A DNA stretch of 64,000 nucleotides from contig NZ_AMSH01000005.1 in assembly GCF_000300535.1 (NCBI RefSeq), forward strand, positions 62,001-126,000. The letters are read 5' to 3'. This DNA is from Bacillus xiamenensis. GTDB taxonomy: Bacteria > Bacillota > Bacilli > Bacillales > Bacillaceae. The notes under the pieces are model-generated. The model made no database searches and was not told the origin of the DNA. It saw only the letters and a program-made list of their open reading frames with translations. Made by a program: the position numbers and the translations under genes. Position 1 is the first letter of the stretch. Each line of letters starts with the position of its first letter. Shown here piece by piece: positions 32,412 through 41,709 of this stretch.

Positions 32412-32783
32412 TTACTCCGCACTCTCCCCAACCTCACGGCTATCCTCTGTTTCACCAATATAAATAGGACCGTTTGCATGATCGATTCGGATTGGCCATT
32501 CGTATGGGACTTGCAGGCGTCGTGCGATGGCTCTCCAAAATTTTGCAGAGTCAAATTCTAGTTCTTGAAAGTCTTTGAGCAATTCTTTATACGAAGACCC
32601 ATCAAATTGAATGTATGAGTCTTGCAGGCGCATAAAGGCGTAATGTCTCACTTCTAGTGCTGCCGCTGCTTCCATTTCTTCCTCTGTTGCTCCGCCGATG
32701 ATTGTTCCTGCGGGCGGAAGCATGTCGTAAACGTTAAATTCCTCTTCTTCTTCATGGGATGCGTTGTGCTGTTGATCTGACAT
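32412..32783 (-). CDS. Acidic hypothetical protein
   Basis: A 123-residue soluble protein. ATG 32783 follows GAAGGAGTG; the open frame can be extended by three codons but that would use the ribosome binding site region. The N-terminus is very acidic (HEEEEEFNVYDMLPPAG), the middle has AFMRLQDSYIQFDGSSYKELLKDFQELEF and the tail is again acidic. No family recognised and no membrane segment. It is convergent with the SMI1/KNR4 gene. Confidence 0.55.
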   Translation of the reverse strand: MSDQQHNASHEEEEEFNVYDMLPPAGTIIGGATEEEMEAAAALEVRHYAFMRLQDSYIQFDGSSYKELLKDFQELEFDSAKFWRAIARRLQVPYEWPIRIDHANGPIYIGETEDSREVGESAE

Positions 32784-32944
32784 TTCCTTCACTCCTTCTC
32801 GTTTTAATCAAAATTTTATTCGTGCTTACTACTATTATCGGAAGAAAATGCGAAATGTGGAATGGTCTGAGGAGCAGAATTAGGCATTATTCAGGAATTG
32901 ATGGGAGAACCATTTCAAAAAAACAACTCTATGAAAAGAGATGT

Positions 32945-33154
32945 TTAGTGAAGAGCAGGGGCTTTTCGTTTTGATAGGACGTGAGCTATCCATTCGAGAA
33001 GAGCAAAAGTCACTAAGAAGATGATGGCCCAGCTGCTAGCATCAGCCCATACATTGGTGATATCAATGATGTTCGCCTGATCAAGTCTGTCCTGGATCCA
33101 CATCGTGATCAATGTCGTGAGGTATATTTGTAAAAACCATTTGGATTTTTTCAA
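32945..33154 (-). CDS. Small two-helix membrane protein
   Basis: A 69-residue protein starting at TTG 33154 with GGAGGTG upstream. Two hydrophobic stretches (FLQIYLTTLITMWI and SWAIIFLVTFALLEWIAHVL) are joined by a short polar loop; basic residues at both ends suggest both termini are inside. No family recognised. Confidence 0.6.
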   Translation of the reverse strand: MKKSKWFLQIYLTTLITMWIQDRLDQANIIDITNVWADASSWAIIFLVTFALLEWIAHVLSKRKAPALH

Positions 33155-33259
33155 TTAGTCACACCTCCATCTCATGTTATCATATAAGAAATAACAAGGA
33201 ATTTCCAATTGTTTTTTCCATGTTTCAAGATGAAAATAAAACCAATGGAAGGAAATCAA

Positions 33260-33907
33260 ATGAGCGATCTAATAGATACGTTTTTAAAACACAATTTTTC
33301 TGATCTTTTACTAGCACCGCCTCTTTTTTATGAATGGCCGTATGGACTTCGGTTTGAAGTGGCAGATTGGTCATTAGGAAAGGAATCGGATGTATTAGAG
33401 AAAGCAGGGGATCGTGCTTTTGACATTGTGAGATATGCGTTTCATCCAGAGGACGAGATGCTATTCGTCACAGATGTTTACACGCAGCATGAACATGAAC
33501 TAACGAAGCGAAAGCTCCTTGTTTATCAAAAATATGTCGACCGACAAGTGCGTCACAGGTTGCGTCACGAGCGTTTGACCTATGTACAACCAAATCTAGA
33601 AGAAACAATGAAAATAGAGCGATTTATGCTCAATTGTCAGATGATGGATATTCGATTGCGCCCGCTTCTTCATGCAATATGCCAAGAAGACTTTTACACG
33701 CCGAATCAAATCATGAAAGGAAAGCTTGGTTATGAAATCTATCTAATCAACCTCTCAAAACAGATGATTTTCCACTTATATGATGATCAAGGCTGTGATC
33801 TCATTGCGGCAGACCCTGAACATCTGCGGCCGGTCTATGAGGGCTTACAGCACTGGCTATTAACATATGATCTCGCTCGGATGGATCAGCTATTTGCCGG
33901 TAAATAA
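33260..33907 (+). CDS. DUF3885-like protein
   Basis: A 215-residue soluble protein. The C-terminal part (about 155-205), with YTPNQIMKGKLGYEIYLINLS and IFHLYDDQGCDLIA, resembles the DUF3885 domain; recognition is from memory of the motif and moderately sure. ATG 33260 has GGAAGGAAA upstream; an earlier in-frame ATG (33209) lacks one. Proteins of this kind occur in toxin-immunity islands of Bacillus, but no toxin is seen here. Divergent from the small membrane gene and followed by a very strong hairpin. Confidence 0.6.
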   Translation: MSDLIDTFLKHNFSDLLLAPPLFYEWPYGLRFEVADWSLGKESDVLEKAGDRAFDIVRYAFHPEDEMLFVTDVYTQHEHELTKRKLLVYQKYVDRQVRHRLRHERLTYVQPNLEETMKIERFMLNCQMMDIRLRPLLHAICQEDFYTPNQIMKGKLGYEIYLINLSKQMIFHLYDDQGCDLIAADPEHLRPVYEGLQHWLLTYDLARMDQLFAGK

Positions 33908-33944
33908 GAAGGAACCGCACTTTCCACAAGTGCGGTTCCTTCTT
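33906..33944. terminator. Bidirectional terminator with a 17-bp perfect stem
   Basis: AAGAAGGAACCGCACTT (33906-33922) pairs base for base with 33928-33944 across a 5-nt loop, between convergent genes. Confidence 0.85.
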
Positions 33945-33945
33945 A

Positions 33946-35274
33946 TTATGCTTCTACTTTATTAAAAAACTGCGGAAGATATTCTTTGTGTGCTTCTAGC
34001 ATTTCATCTAGGATGCTTTTTGCAATGGCATCTGATGGGACAAGCGGATTGATGGTCATGGCAACAAGGGCTGTGTTGTAGTCGCCTGTCACGGCTGCTT
34101 CAGCGGCTACACGTTCAAAGGATTTAATTTGAGAAATAAGTCCTTTGACAGCGACCGGCATTTCACCAACAGCGATTGGTTTTGGACCGTCTTTTGTGAT
34201 GACGCAGTTCAGTTCAACGGCAGAATCATTTGGAATGTCACTGATCGCGCCATTGTTGATCGTGTTCACAGGCTGAATGTCATGCTTGTCGTTATAAATG
34301 GATGCGATCAAGTTACACGCTGCGTCACTGTAGTAAGCACCGCCTCGTTTTTCAAGCTGTGGCGGTTTAATATCAAGATCAGGGTCTTTGTAAAGCTCGA
34401 ATAGGTCATTTTCTAGTGCACGAACGACTTCTGCACGCGTTCCTTCATTCTCTGCTGCTTTCTTTTCTTCAGCCAGCATATCACTTGTTTTGTAGTAGTA
34501 GCGGTGATACGGACAAGGAATTACGCCAAGCCCTTTTAAGAAATCTGCATCCCATGGAATCGCTTGAATGTTGTTCATTGACATGGTGGAGTTTGGATCT
34601 GCCATGTCTTCAATGACTTGATCCATGATGCTTTTACCGTCTAAGAATACATCCAGTCCAAATACCATGTGGTTCAATCCAGCAAAGCTGACTTCCACTC
34701 TGCTTGCATCTACATCCAGCCCTTTGGCGATGCCCATGCGAATGCCGATTGGCACGTTACATAAGCCAACGACTTTACGGTGATTTGAATAGCGTAGAAC
34801 GGCTTCTGTGACCATACCGGCAGGGTTCGTGAAGTTCACAAGCCATGCATCCGGGCATAATTCTTCAATATCTTTTACAATATCAAGAATGACAGGGATG
34901 GTGCGCAGGCCCTTGAATAGACCGCCAGGACCATTTGTTTCTTGACCAATGACATCATATTTTAAAGGAATGCGTTCATCCTTCATACGTGCTTCCAGTA
35001 ATCCGACGCGGAATTGTGTTGTGACGAAATCAGCGCCAACGAGGGCTTTTTTACGATCGAGTGTTAAGTGAACTTCAATTGGAAGTCCGGCTTTTTTCAC
35101 CATTCGTTTTGCAAGATTTCCGACGATTTCAAGCTTTTCTTTTCCCGCTTCAATATCGACGAGCCAAAGTTCGCTAATTGGAAATTCATCGTACCGTTTT
35201 ATGAATCCTTCCACTAGCTCGGGCGTATAGCTTGATCCTCCGCCAATTGTGACAACCTTTAATCCTTTTGCCAT
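33946..35274 (-). CDS. licH: 6-phospho-beta-glucosidase LicH (GH4)
   Basis: 442 residues, the same length as B. subtilis LicH. The NAD+ site VVTIGGGSSYTPELVEG is at the N-terminus; NFTNPAGMVTEA and GLCNVPIGI carry the metal-binding residues of family GH4, which cleaves by an NAD+/Mn2+ redox mechanism. Splits phosphorylated cellobiose or lichenan fragments in the cytosol. ATG 35274 follows GGAGGTG. The PTS genes licBCA that accompany licH in B. subtilis are absent here; instead an RpiR regulator is divergent. Confidence 0.88.
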   Translation of the reverse strand: MAKGLKVVTIGGGSSYTPELVEGFIKRYDEFPISELWLVDIEAGKEKLEIVGNLAKRMVKKAGLPIEVHLTLDRKKALVGADFVTTQFRVGLLEARMKDERIPLKYDVIGQETNGPGGLFKGLRTIPVILDIVKDIEELCPDAWLVNFTNPAGMVTEAVLRYSNHRKVVGLCNVPIGIRMGIAKGLDVDASRVEVSFAGLNHMVFGLDVFLDGKSIMDQVIEDMADPNSTMSMNNIQAIPWDADFLKGLGVIPCPYHRYYYKTSDMLAEEKKAAENEGTRAEVVRALENDLFELYKDPDLDIKPPQLEKRGGAYYSDAACNLIASIYNDKHDIQPVNTINNGAISDIPNDSAVELNCVITKDGPKPIAVGEMPVAVKGLISQIKSFERVAAEAAVTGDYNTALVAMTINPLVPSDAIAKSILDEMLEAHKEYLPQFFNKVEA

Positions 35275-35476
35275 GCTCTGCACCTCCGAATAATGTAACG
35301 CACAATGTTATAATAGATTGAAACCAATTGTTCTTTTGTTTGTACAACTATAGCTTATCGTGAGAGCATCTTGTGCGTAAATGGCTTTGGCGTCTTTAGG
35401 CAAGGGTGCCCTATTTAGAGATTTGTTACATAAAAGAAACACGTTGTGACATGTTGTTGGAGAAAGGGGAAGTCAG

Positions 35477-36208
35477 ATGTTTTCAAGTGAGGTCATTTCC
35501 AGCTTTAATGAACTAGAGAGCGCTTTATACCGATATATTATGGAAAACAGTGAAAAGGTCGTCTATATGAGAATTCGCGACTTAGCAGATGCTGCTCATA
35601 TTTCTACCTCGTCTGTCCTTCGCTTTTGCCGAAAAGTGAAGTGTGAAGGCTTTTCAGAGTTTAAAGTGAAGCTCAAAATGTATTTAGAATCAGAGCAAAC
35701 GCCCTCTTTGAAAAGCACACAGCATTTTCTATATGAATTTATAGAACGAACATTGAAAGGAGATTTTGAAGAAAAAATCAAAGAGGCAGCGAGGCTGATT
35801 GCTGAGGCAAAAAATGTGCTGTTTATTGGGACTGGCAGTTCTGGCATTCTGGCGCAATATGGGGCAAGATACTTTTCAAGTCTTGAAAAATTTTCGTTTT
35901 ACATCAATGATCCATTTTTTCCGATGAATATGCAGTATTTAGACAATAGCGTCACGATTGTGCTGTCTGTATCAGGGGAGAACCGTATTACGATTGATCA
36001 TATTTCGAAATTAAAGAGAGAAGGCAGTACGATCATTAGTATTACAAACAATCAGCACTGTACGATTTCACGTATTTCTGATGTCAATATTGCCTATTAC
36101 GTTACAGATGAACGGATGCACAGAGCCAATATCACCACACAGACACCCGTTGTGTATATTTTAGAAACCATGGCCCGTGACATGTTTGCGATGTTAAAAG
36201 AAAAGTAA
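35477..36208 (+). CDS. MurR/RpiR-family transcription regulator
   Basis: A 243-residue regulator. N-terminal HTH_6 domain with LADAAHISTSSVLRFCRKVKCEGFSEFK (about residues 37-65) and a C-terminal SIS sugar-phosphate-binding domain starting LFIGTGSSGILAQYGARYFSS (about 115). Divergent from licH across a 200-bp gap, so it likely senses a phosphosugar and controls licH. Start ATG after GAGAAAGGGG. Confidence 0.88.
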   Translation: MFSSEVISSFNELESALYRYIMENSEKVVYMRIRDLADAAHISTSSVLRFCRKVKCEGFSEFKVKLKMYLESEQTPSLKSTQHFLYEFIERTLKGDFEEKIKEAARLIAEAKNVLFIGTGSSGILAQYGARYFSSLEKFSFYINDPFFPMNMQYLDNSVTIVLSVSGENRITIDHISKLKREGSTIISITNNQHCTISRISDVNIAYYVTDERMHRANITTQTPVVYILETMARDMFAMLKEK

Positions 36209-36242
36209 AAGAGCCGCTGCCTTAAACAGCCGCTCTTTTTTT
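36207..36242. terminator. Terminator between the RpiR gene and the MFS gene
   Basis: AAAAGAGC and GCTCTTTT pair, with an inner GCTG/CAGC stem and one C-C mismatch; T run on plus strand, A run upstream for the minus strand. Confidence 0.8.
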
Positions 36243-37424
36243 CTGCACCATGAAAGCAAGAATGGCGATGCCGGAACAGACGAGGACAAACAGTCCGCAT
36301 AACAAATACACAAACCTTGCGCCGAATGTATCTGCAATAAATCCAACAAAGAAGATGGATAAACCGGCAGATACAGAAGAAAGGACGTAGTGAGCGGAAT
36401 ACACCTTTGATAAGTCACGGGTGGGTGTTGCTGTTTGAAGAATGGTTTGCTGGGAAACATCTCGAATTTGATAGGCAGGTCCCATCAGAATACAAAGCAG
36501 CAGCGCAAGCCATGGAAGGCTGTTCATTGCAAAAAGAATGGTGAGCACTGCATAGATGAATGAACCTGTTGCCATAAAGAGGAGCAGCTGTTTTTGAATG
36601 AAACGACTGAACCATGCAGCGAGCAGCCCGCCTATAATGGCGCCAGTATAATAAGCAGCGTTGATAAACCCCCACCAATCCTCGCTTCTATTCAAATCAT
36701 GCGTGACAAAGGCGAGTGTAATGGCTCCAATCCAAACAGATCCCGCTATATTTTCACAAACATCCATGAATGTCAGGGTACGAATCATTTTATTTTTCCA
36801 AATGACCGTCCAGCCGTCTTTGAAACTGTTTAATTGATTCGTTCTTTGAGTCGTGTTTTCTTCCTGAAGCAAAGGCAAAACGGGTAAGAACAATAGATAA
36901 GAACATACAATCATGAGACAAGTGAAAGCTAATAAATAAGTTGACCCAATCCACAAGACGAGTATTCCGGTAAACGAATAGCCGGCAATTTGAACGATTT
37001 GTTGAAAAATGGAGGCTGTGCTGTTCGCTTGAACAAGCTGATTTGCCTGCACAAGCATTGGCATGATCGCCTGTAATAAAGGACTGATGAATCCGCCTGT
37101 CATCGAAATGAGTATGAGTGCACCAAACAGCCAGACGATATGCTGCTGAAAGAAATGGAATTGTGTGGTGAACAAGATCATCATCACAAGACGTGCAAGA
37201 GGGAGCCATTTTAAAAGGCGATAGGCTTGAAAGCGATCAATCAAAACAGGAGAGATGAGCCCAGCTAATAGCTGACATAACGTTCTAATGAGTGGAAATA
37301 ATGCCGCATAGGTAGCAGATTGTGTATCTTGATAAATGACGAAAGTGATGGTCATCACAAACACGATATCACTTAGCATCAGAAGGCTTTTACTGCCTGT
37401 GTAAAACCAAAACGTTTTTCCCAT
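36222..37424 (-). CDS. MFS transporter (EntS/YfmI-like)
   Basis: A 400-residue major facilitator with about 11-12 hydrophobic helices. ATG 37424 follows AAAAGGAGCC; a longer frame begins at 37451. The loop pattern (FPLIRTLCQLLAGLISPVLIDRF after helix 2 and GAIIGGLLAAWFSRFIQKQ in the second half) is like the MFS_3 exporter group that includes EntS. Substrate unknown. Its 3' end overlaps the shared terminator after the RpiR gene. Confidence 0.8.
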   Translation of the reverse strand: MGKTFWFYTGSKSLLMLSDIVFVMTITFVIYQDTQSATYAALFPLIRTLCQLLAGLISPVLIDRFQAYRLLKWLPLARLVMMILFTTQFHFFQQHIVWLFGALILISMTGGFISPLLQAIMPMLVQANQLVQANSTASIFQQIVQIAGYSFTGILVLWIGSTYLLAFTCLMIVCSYLLFLPVLPLLQEENTTQRTNQLNSFKDGWTVIWKNKMIRTLTFMDVCENIAGSVWIGAITLAFVTHDLNRSEDWWGFINAAYYTGAIIGGLLAAWFSRFIQKQLLLFMATGSFIYAVLTILFAMNSLPWLALLLCILMGPAYQIRDVSQQTILQTATPTRDLSKVYSAHYVLSSVSAGLSIFFVGFIADTFGARFVYLLCGLFVLVCSGIAILAFMVQKKRAAV

Positions 37425-37570
37425 ATCAAACCGGCTCCTTTTCAAAAACAAGTTCAGTATAGCATGAGAGCGAAGGGGCTAGAGGCTTTCTATTGAAAAA
37501 TACATCTTAAGGATGAGAGGATTGTGATAAGCTAAATGAAAGGACATTGTAAGGAAAGGGGTTCAATCCA

Positions 37571-38050
37571 TTGAGAAAATTACCAGCACACGACTTTTTG
37601 GACAAGCTTGGCATTCCGTATGACATCAAAACATTTTCTGACGAAACAGAGAAGGGTGCAGCAAATGTAGCGGCAGCTCTTGGTTTTAGAGAAAGACAAA
37701 TGATCAAAACATTGATCTTTGAAACAGGGGAAGGGGAGCAGCTGCTTGTGATGGTTGGTGCTGATCAGCACATCAAATCAGGAAAACTAAAAAAAGCAGC
37801 AGGCTCTCGTAATATCAAAATGGCTTCACCAGACACGGTTCTTGAAGTGACGGGCTATCGAATTGGTTCGATTCCGCCATTTTGCTGGCAGCCTGAAGGG
37901 TTCCGAACGATTATTGAAGCTTCGCTATTAGAAGAAGAGGTATTAGGAGTAGGAGCTGGCGAGTGGGGAAATGAAATACTCATCACACCAGAACAATTAG
38001 TAAAGGCATCAAAGGCTGTTCCGTTTGATCTTGTCCAACCATCCGAATAG
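37571..38050 (+). CDS. YbaK/EbsC-family aminoacyl-tRNA deacylase
   Basis: A 159-residue YbaK-domain protein: FSDETEKGAANVAAALG near residues 22-38, MIKTLIFE, MVGADQHIKSGKL and the GGIPPF-like GSIPPFCWQ loop. The family hydrolyses mischarged tRNAs, such as Cys-tRNA(Pro). TTG start with GGAAAGGGG upstream. Closed by a strong terminator shared with the LysR gene. Confidence 0.87.
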   Translation: MRKLPAHDFLDKLGIPYDIKTFSDETEKGAANVAAALGFRERQMIKTLIFETGEGEQLLVMVGADQHIKSGKLKKAAGSRNIKMASPDTVLEVTGYRIGSIPPFCWQPEGFRTIIEASLLEEEVLGVGAGEWGNEILITPEQLVKASKAVPFDLVQPSE

Positions 38051-38085
38051 AAAAAGTGCCTGTTTACGAAGCAGGCACTTTTTTA
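38051..38085. terminator. Terminator between ybaK-like and LysR genes
   Basis: AAAAAGTGCCTG pairs with CAGGCACTTTTTT; bidirectional. Confidence 0.85.
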
Positions 38086-38991
38086 ATTGAAGGCTGGTGG
38101 TATAAATGGTCCAATGTCTTTCATTTGCAGAAAGGCATTCACTGTTTTATTTTCCTCAAGGTCATTCGCTCGTTTGCAGACAACAACAGGTCTGATAATG
38201 TCAACTCCTTCGATATACACGCGTCCGATATCTCCACGTTCTAAGCTTTGCTGAACAGCGTCACGAGGAACAAGTGTGATGCCATAGCCAGCTTTGATCA
38301 TTTGAATGGCTTCATGGACACCGCTGAATTGTAAATCAACGTTCGGTTTTTTAATTCCTTTCGAGGTAAAAAGAGAAAAGAGCTTCTCTCTTGTGGAACT
38401 GCCTTCTTCTCGCATTAAAAAGGGTTCATGACGCAGGCGCTCAAGGGGAACGGTTTGTCCGTTCAACGGATGATCAGACGGGACAATAAAATCATAGCTT
38501 AAATTAGTCAAATGGGAGGTGTGGATGTCCTCATGGTGCAGGTCTTCAATGACAGCGATGGCGACATCTGAATGATATTGCAGAAGATTCTCTATGACTT
38601 GAGCGGAGTTTCCGCTTTTTAATTCAATTTCTGTCTGTGGTGATGATGTTTTAAACGTAGCCAGCCATCCAGGCAGCAAAAAGTTAAGTGGAACGTAGGT
38701 AGAAGCAATTCGCAGTCTCCCTTTTTTCCCGTTCTGTAAAAGTGTGATCTGATATTCTACTTCCTTTTCAGCCTCAAATACTTGCCGGGCATAAGGATAC
38801 AGAATTTTTCCCATCTCTGTCAGTGTAATTCCTCGGCCGTTTCGTTTAAATAGGCGGAAACCGATTTCTTGTTCAATGCTTCTTAATTGAGCCGTCACCG
38901 CTGGTTGTGTCAAAGACAACACGTCTGCCGTTTGTGTGACGCTTTTCGTTTCGGCTACCTTTGCAAAAATACGGAGGGCATGTAAATTCAT
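38083..38991 (-). CDS. LysR-family transcription regulator
   Basis: A 302-residue LTTR. Winged helix: LRIFAKVAETKSVTQTADVLSLTQPAVTAQLRSIEQEIGFRLFKR (about residues 5-50). The effector domain follows (LRIASTYVPLNFLLPGWLATF, FIVPSDHPL). Related to CysL/YwfK-type regulators by overall look; ligand unknown. ATG 38991 follows AGGTGG. Divergent from an MFS gene 100 bp away that it probably controls. Confidence 0.88.
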   Translation of the reverse strand: MNLHALRIFAKVAETKSVTQTADVLSLTQPAVTAQLRSIEQEIGFRLFKRNGRGITLTEMGKILYPYARQVFEAEKEVEYQITLLQNGKKGRLRIASTYVPLNFLLPGWLATFKTSSPQTEIELKSGNSAQVIENLLQYHSDVAIAVIEDLHHEDIHTSHLTNLSYDFIVPSDHPLNGQTVPLERLRHEPFLMREEGSSTREKLFSLFTSKGIKKPNVDLQFSGVHEAIQMIKAGYGITLVPRDAVQQSLERGDIGRVYIEGVDIIRPVVVCKRANDLEENKTVNAFLQMKDIGPFIPPAFN

Positions 38992-39093
38992 TTTTGTACC
39001 ACCTATCAATTATTTTGATGATTGGATCAAAAACATTCATTAGATTTATTATAAGGCACCCCTTATCGTAAAGGTAGCGAAGGGGGCAAAAAA

Positions 39094-40296
39094 ATGGATC
39101 ATCGTCAAAAGCAGGTCGTGTCCATATCACTTATCACTGCGTTTGCACTCATTGGAGATTCAATGCTTTATATTGTTCTGCCTATCTATTGGAGAGAGGT
39201 TGGATTATCGTCCATTTGGGAGGTCGGTTTGCTGCTCTCGATCAACCGATTCATTCGCATCCCTTTAGCGCCTGTTGTTTGGTGGCTATACCGGTATGTG
39301 CCGATGAAGACTGGCGTATTGATTGCTATCTTGCTGGCGTCAGTGACCACGATGTTATATGGCGTCAGCGGTTTTTGGCTGCTGCTGATCTGCCGGTGCG
39401 CTTGGGGATTAGCTTGGACTTTACTTCGTATGAGCGGGATGCGGTTGATGGCTGAAATGGATGAAGGCACACAAGGGCATTTAACGGGTCTTTATAACGG
39501 GCTTTACCGTCTCGGCAGTTTATTCGGAATGCTATTTGGCGGGGTATTCGCCAGCTTGATCGGTTTCCAGCCCATGACGCTCGTCTTTGGCTTGCTCACA
39601 TTGCTAGGGTGTATTTTTTATGTGTCTTTAGATGAGATTGAGAAGGGCAAAGAGACGCAAGTCTATCAAGGCATCAAACAGAAGTGGCTTTCACGTGAAG
39701 TTGTGAAAGTTCTTCTGACAGGTATGCTTGTAGCACTGATCATACAAGGTTTATTTGCTTCAACGTTGAGTCATGTGATTGAAGTCAAGATCGGCCAGAA
39801 TGGAATAGCTCTTCTCGGTTATGTCATAGGTGCGTCTGCTTTAAGTGGGGCGATTCAAGCAATCAGATGGGGATGGGAACCATTTGTCGCACCAAGAGCA
39901 GGCAGGTGGTTTGACGGGGTTGTGGTGAAGGAACGAATGCTGTGCTGGATGTTTCTTTCGTTTGGAGCTCTCAGTATACTCGGAGCCATGCTGAAGATCA
40001 CTGGCTGGTTTCTTGTGATGTTGCTTTTGCTTCAGCTGTTGTCCACGATTTTAACGACGCTAACCGATACGCTTGCTTTTCACAAAGCCTCTACTCAAAC
40101 AGATAGGAACCGCTTCCTTGCTAGCTATTCCTTTGTTCAAGATCTGGGGGCTGCTTTAGGACCTTTGCTGGGATATACAGTCATTCAATTTTGGGGGGCG
40201 AACAGTGTCTTTTGGCTGATGATTATGATGAGCGTACTGTTTTTAAGTCTATGGACGAGAGGCAATCGGCAGCATGTCTCTTATGGGGAAGTGTGA
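39094..40296 (+). CDS. MFS transporter
   Basis: A 400-residue major facilitator with 12 predicted helices. The RYVPMKTGVLIA loop after helix 2 and the TGLYNGLYRLGSLFGMLFGG motif in helix 5 match drug-exporter MFS proteins. Divergent from a LysR regulator, so likely an inducible exporter. Substrate unknown. Confidence 0.82.
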   Translation: MDHRQKQVVSISLITAFALIGDSMLYIVLPIYWREVGLSSIWEVGLLLSINRFIRIPLAPVVWWLYRYVPMKTGVLIAILLASVTTMLYGVSGFWLLLICRCAWGLAWTLLRMSGMRLMAEMDEGTQGHLTGLYNGLYRLGSLFGMLFGGVFASLIGFQPMTLVFGLLTLLGCIFYVSLDEIEKGKETQVYQGIKQKWLSREVVKVLLTGMLVALIIQGLFASTLSHVIEVKIGQNGIALLGYVIGASALSGAIQAIRWGWEPFVAPRAGRWFDGVVVKERMLCWMFLSFGALSILGAMLKITGWFLVMLLLLQLLSTILTTLTDTLAFHKASTQTDRNRFLASYSFVQDLGAALGPLLGYTVIQFWGANSVFWLMIMMSVLFLSLWTRGNRQHVSYGEV

Positions 40297-40382
40297 ATCA
40301 TCAAGTCAAGATGTAACAGAAGTCAGGTTAGTGAATGTATTTTCTTCATGATCGCATATGTGGTAAAGGCTGATAGCAACAT

Positions 40383-40421
40383 AAAAAAACTGCCTTCATG
40401 CGGCTGAACGCATGAGGCAGT
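40383..40421 (-). terminator. Terminator of the DUF3900-like gene
   Basis: ACTGCCT-CATGCG pairs with CGCATG-GGCAGT; T run on the minus strand. Confidence 0.85.
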
Positions 40422-40430
40422 AATATTCAC

Positions 40431-41510
40431 CTATTCAATGCCCGAATCATAGGCTTTTTGCGTCAGCTGGCTGACGACTTCTTTTAAGCCATTTGGTTTA
40501 TGGAATTCAACAGGTGTGCTACCTTTTTCGAATATGATTTGGTCTGCTTCAACTAGTACGACATAACGATTGTTGACCTTTGCAATATGGATCGAGTGGC
40601 CAAAGTCTGCTAAAAGACCTTTGATCTCTGTTTCACCTAGACGCATTTTCATTGTGATGTCAGGGGTTTGTTCAACAATATGTGAAGCTGCTAACGTGAC
40701 CTGTTCTGTATCGAGCGTTTCCCTAATCTCACGCTTTTCACTCGCTTCCCATATTTCAAGGTCCTCTTCAAATTGTTTTAATTCTTCACTTTCATCCTGT
40801 AATGTTTCAAATACTTGTTCCTGAACCATATTCATGACCTGTGATTTCATGATTTCAGGCATCGATTCCCCATATTCGACGAATTTCAGGAAGTCCTCAA
40901 AATAACGAGCGTGTGAGGATTGGTGGATTTTCACTTCTGCTTCCTCTGTCATGCCCTCTTCTGGCATAAACGGATATTGAATCGATTTCATGTTTTTGGT
41001 TGTAATCGCCATTTCGACTTTTCGGATCAAGGTAGATGTATCAGCAATAGAAGCGACTTTCTGTTCAAAATCACATTTCATGATAAAGACAAAGGAGTCA
41101 TCGAAATACTTTTTAGGAACTGCGGAAGCAACTAAAAAAACGCCACCCCTCACAGCACTTGTATCTAAATAGGTGCGAACAAATTGTTCGCTGCATTCGT
41201 TGAATATTTCCTTTGTATCTGCAAATCTCGTCTGATGAAATAAATTGTAGTTTGGATTTGAATCGAGCTCATGACCCGGTTCGACAATAAAACGGCCAAT
41301 TTTAGTCGGTACTTGCTCAGACTTAGGGTGTCTGTCCACTTTTCGTTTGACGATTTTTTTCAGCTCACCGTCTAAAAAGTCCTTCAGCTCACTTTGTTCA
41401 AATTCCTCTTGGTCTAATGTTTGATAATGTTTAAACCGTTTATTTGCTTGTTCATCTTTGCCTTCTACTTCTACCACAAAGAATGATAGAAAACGTATCG
41501 TAAAATCCAC
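40431..41510 (-). CDS. DUF3900-like protein
   Basis: A 359-residue soluble, acidic protein found in Bacillus, starting MDFTIRFLSFFVVEVEGKDE (GTG start at 41510, GGTGA upstream). I recognise it as probably DUF3900; the layout also recalls nucleoid-associated NdpA-type proteins, so that alternative is open. No catalytic motif is evident. A clear SigA promoter (TTGACG-N17-TATACT) lies just upstream and a terminator closes it, so it is a one-gene unit. Confidence 0.65.
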   Translation of the reverse strand: MDFTIRFLSFFVVEVEGKDEQANKRFKHYQTLDQEEFEQSELKDFLDGELKKIVKRKVDRHPKSEQVPTKIGRFIVEPGHELDSNPNYNLFHQTRFADTKEIFNECSEQFVRTYLDTSAVRGGVFLVASAVPKKYFDDSFVFIMKCDFEQKVASIADTSTLIRKVEMAITTKNMKSIQYPFMPEEGMTEEAEVKIHQSSHARYFEDFLKFVEYGESMPEIMKSQVMNMVQEQVFETLQDESEELKQFEEDLEIWEASEKREIRETLDTEQVTLAASHIVEQTPDITMKMRLGETEIKGLLADFGHSIHIAKVNNRYVVLVEADQIIFEKGSTPVEFHKPNGLKEVVSQLTQKAYDSGIE

Positions 41511-41535
41511 TGATTGGTCACCACTTTTTCTTCTT

Positions 41536-41579
41536 CGGATATGTTGAGTATAGAAAAAGGAGTGAAAATCGTCAACGAA
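41536..41579 (-). promoter_or_regulatory. SigA promoter of the DUF3900-like gene
   Basis: On the minus strand TTGACG, a 17-bp spacer and TATACT occur about 30-60 bp before the GTG start. Confidence 0.7.
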
Positions 41580-41629
41580 TGGAGAAATATCGTGTCATTA
41601 TTTCCCGAGAAATGTTTACTGAAAAACAC

Positions 41630-41658
41630 TTGATAATAATTATCATTCTTGATAGAAT
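41630..41658 (+). promoter_or_regulatory. Predicted promoter overlapped by a perfect Fur box
   Basis: TTGATA (41630-41635), a 17-bp spacer and TAGAAT (41653-41658) form a plausible SigA promoter on the plus strand. The 7-1-7 inverted repeat TGATAAT-A-ATTATCA (41631-41645), the core Fur site of Bacillus, covers its -35 and spacer, where Fur binding would block it. The only thing downstream on this strand before yfnH is the antisense of the DUF1540 gene. Confidence 0.5.
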
Positions 41659-41661
41659 GAT

Positions 41662-41692
41662 AAAAGAAAAGAAGGAACCTGCCAGTTCCTTC
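41662..41692 (-). terminator. Terminator of the DUF1540 gene
   Basis: GAAGGAAC (41671-41678) pairs with GTTCCTTC (41685-41692); T-rich on the minus strand. Confidence 0.75.
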
Positions 41693-41709
41693 ATCTCAGA
41701 AATCTTTTA

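Noticed and set aside
35281-35460. Catabolite-repression (cre) site between licH and the RpiR gene
   Set aside because: No stretch matched the cre consensus well enough by eye.
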